Assembly: GCA_949739085.1 (NCBI GenBank)
Contig: CATIYU010000053.1
Span: forward strand, 1 to 6,697
DNA from: an uncultured Eubacteriales bacterium
GTDB lineage: Bacteria; Bacillota_A; Clostridia; Oscillospirales; Oscillospiraceae
Direction of reading: 5' to 3'
Length of the DNA: 6,697 nucleotides
Position 1 is the stretch's first letter; the number at the start of each line of letters is the position of its first letter. The position numbers and the translations under genes were made by a program. Below are positions 5,585 through 6,697 of this stretch, in pieces. The notes under the pieces are model-generated. The model searched no databases. It was given only the letters and a program-made list of their open reading frames with translations, and was not told where the DNA came from.

Positions 5585-5620
5585 AGGCACAGCTGCTTTC
5601 CGCGGCTGTGCCTATTTTTT
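5585..5620 (+). terminator. intrinsic terminator of the padR operon
   Basis: AGGCACAGC (5585-5593) pairs with GCTGTGCCT (5605-5613), extended inward by T-G, G-C and C-G pairs to a 12-bp stem with a 5-nt loop (TTTCC). It is followed by A and six T (5615-5620). It begins 17 nt after the small membrane protein's stop codon. Confidence 0.93.
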
Positions 5621-5645
5621 CCGATGGACCGCCGGAAGGCGCGGA

Positions 5646-5681
5646 AAAAGTGCCTCCATTCCAGGGAATGGAGGCACTTTT
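5646..5681 (-). terminator. intrinsic terminator of ade, probably bidirectional
   Basis: The arms 5646-5662 and 5665-5681 are perfectly complementary over 17 bp, with a 2-nt centre (AG), so the real loop is 4 nt or more. The hairpin has an A-run on its left and a T-run on its right. On the minus strand it ends in TTTTT just after the ade stop codon (5684-5686); on the plus strand it ends in TTTTCTCT and can back up the padR operon terminator 25 nt earlier. Confidence 0.92.
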
Positions 5682-5683
5682 CT

Positions 5684-6697
5684 CTATACGTACTGCTGCT
5701 TCAAAACGTCGATAACGCCCCGGGTGGTCAGCCGCAGGGTGGGGATCACCGGCAGGGACATAAAACTGAGGGTCATAAAGGGGTCGATGTCCCGACTGAC
5801 CCCCAGCCTGAAGGCAGCGGCCTTGGCGTTCTCCAGGGCCTCGTTGACCTCCTCCAGGGCGCCGTCGCTCATAAGGCCCGCAATGGGCAGGGCCACCTCC
5901 CCCAGGACGCGGCCATCCTCTAGCACCACAATGCCCCCCTTGTTTTCCGCCACCCGGTTGGCCGCCGCGGCCATGTCCTCCTCGTTGGCCCCCACAACAA
6001 TAATGTTGTGGGAGTCGTGGGAAACGCTGGTGGCCACCGCTCCCCGCTGGAGGCCGTAGCCCTGCAAGTACCCAACGCCAATGTGGTGGGTATTCTTGTG
6101 CCGCTCCACCACCGCGATTTTCAGGATATCCCACTCCACGTCGATGTGGTCGGAGTAGCCGCAGTCCTGGGTGACGATCTCCCCGGGCACCATGCCGATG
6201 ATGCCCCGGGGGCGGCGCTCCACGAAGTCCCCAGCCGTCAGGCGGGCCAGGTGGAAGGTGTCGTGGGCCTTCCGGACCAGATAGGGGTCGATCTCCGGGG
6301 CGGGGAAGTCCCGGACCCCCCCGCCGCTGTACATCTCCACGCCCTTTTTGTACACGCGCTGGATGTTGAAATCCTGGAAGTTGTCGATGACCACGAAATC
6401 CGCCAGATAGCCCGGGGCGATGGCCCCCCGGTTGTTCAGCAGGAAATACCGGGCCGCGTGGTGGCAGGCCCCCTTCACCGCCACAATGGGGTCCACCCCC
6501 TGCCGGATGGCCTCCCGGACGCTGTAGTCGATGTGGCCCTTCTCCAGGAGGTCGCTGGGGTGCTTGTCGTCGCAGCAGAACATGCACCGGTCCGCGTACT
6601 TCTCCGTCAGCAGGGGCAGCAGAGCCTGCAAATTCCGGGCGGCGGTGCCCTCCCGGATCATGATGAACTGCCCCCGCTCCAGCTTGGCAATGGCGTC
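5684..6697 (-). CDS. ade: adenine deaminase, C-terminal part (5' end beyond the window)
   Basis: Adenine deaminase of the amidohydrolase superfamily converts adenine to hypoxanthine and ammonia in purine salvage, in the cytoplasm, with a metal centre. The visible 337 codons are open through the right edge of the window (12 further codons upstream of ATG 6659-6661), so this is a partial gene. Clear motifs, in order, are IREGTAARNL near the start, CCDDKHPSDLLEKGHID (metal/catalytic Asp region, about 6527-6577), the APGYLADFVV turn returning to the beta-sandwich, SHDSHNIIVVGAN (about 5984-6022) typical of the Ade C-terminal domain, and SFMSLPVIPTLRLT near the end. Full-length enzymes are near 570-600 residues, so roughly 230-260 N-terminal residues with the HxH metal ligands lie outside. 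It is convergent with the padR operon. No frameshift is seen. The reading ATG at 6661 is an internal Met, not the start. Confidence 0.93.
   Translation of the reverse strand, partial: DAIAKLERGQFIMIREGTAARNLQALLPLLTEKYADRCMFCCDDKHPSDLLEKGHIDYSVREAIRQGVDPIVAVKGACHHAARYFLLNNRGAIAPGYLADFVVIDNFQDFNIQRVYKKGVEMYSGGGVRDFPAPEIDPYLVRKAHDTFHLARLTAGDFVERRPRGIIGMVPGEIVTQDCGYSDHIDVEWDILKIAVVERHKNTHHIGVGYLQGYGLQRGAVATSVSHDSHNIIVVGANEEDMAAAANRVAENKGGIVVLEDGRVLGEVALPIAGLMSDGALEEVNEALENAKAAAFRLGVSRDIDPFMTLSFMSLPVIPTLRLTTRGVIDVLKQQYV

Noticed and set aside
5583..6587. 334-codon minus-strand frame overlapping ade in another frame
   Set aside because: Gly/Pro/Arg-rich low-complexity translation running through both terminator hairpins; the ade frame carries all the conserved motifs.

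Overview
The window looks like chromosomal DNA of a GC-rich clostridium, probably a gut Oscillospirales member of the Flavonifractor/Lawsonibacter kind. The grounds are strongly GC-biased third codon positions combined with Firmicute signals: strong AGGAGG-type ribosome binding sites, TTGACA/TATAAT-type promoters, hairpin-plus-T terminators, a TTG start codon, and PadR and HAAS/DUF4097 families. The taxonomic call is inference. No mobile element, CRISPR array, rRNA or tRNA is visible.

Region 1 (about 1-3381, + strand) is a three-gene unit. After a possible upstream terminator hairpin comes an extended -10 promoter (about 129-158) and a leader of roughly 120 nt. The leader holds two adjacent hairpins and an 18-codon reading frame whose stop overlaps the next start. 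The genes are a galactokinase-like GHMP sugar kinase (289-1572), an alpha/beta-hydrolase of the acetyl/feruloyl esterase type (1603-2457) and a nitrilase-superfamily carbon-nitrogen hydrolase (2454-3341). The last two overlap by ATGA, and a strong intrinsic terminator closes the unit at 3348-3381. The set suggests uptake-side processing of a decorated sugar (deacylation, amide or carbamoyl cleavage, phosphorylation), but the substrate is unknown. The kinase lacks the usual galactose-contacting Glu of motif 1.

Region 2 (about 3422-5620, + strand) is a regulator-plus-effector operon. A near-consensus sigma-A promoter has a perfect 7-5-7 inverted repeat filling its spacer. It drives a PadR repressor (TTG start, 3505-3837), then a HAAS-DUF4097 protein with nine SGD turns (3841-5244), then a small Tic20/DUF4870-like membrane protein (5278-5568), and ends at a strong terminator. 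The layout fits an autoregulated envelope- or stress-sensing module.

Region 3 (5646-6697, - strand) is the C-terminal part of an adenine deaminase gene (ade), convergent with region 2. It has its own near-perfect terminator hairpin, and its 5' end lies outside the window.
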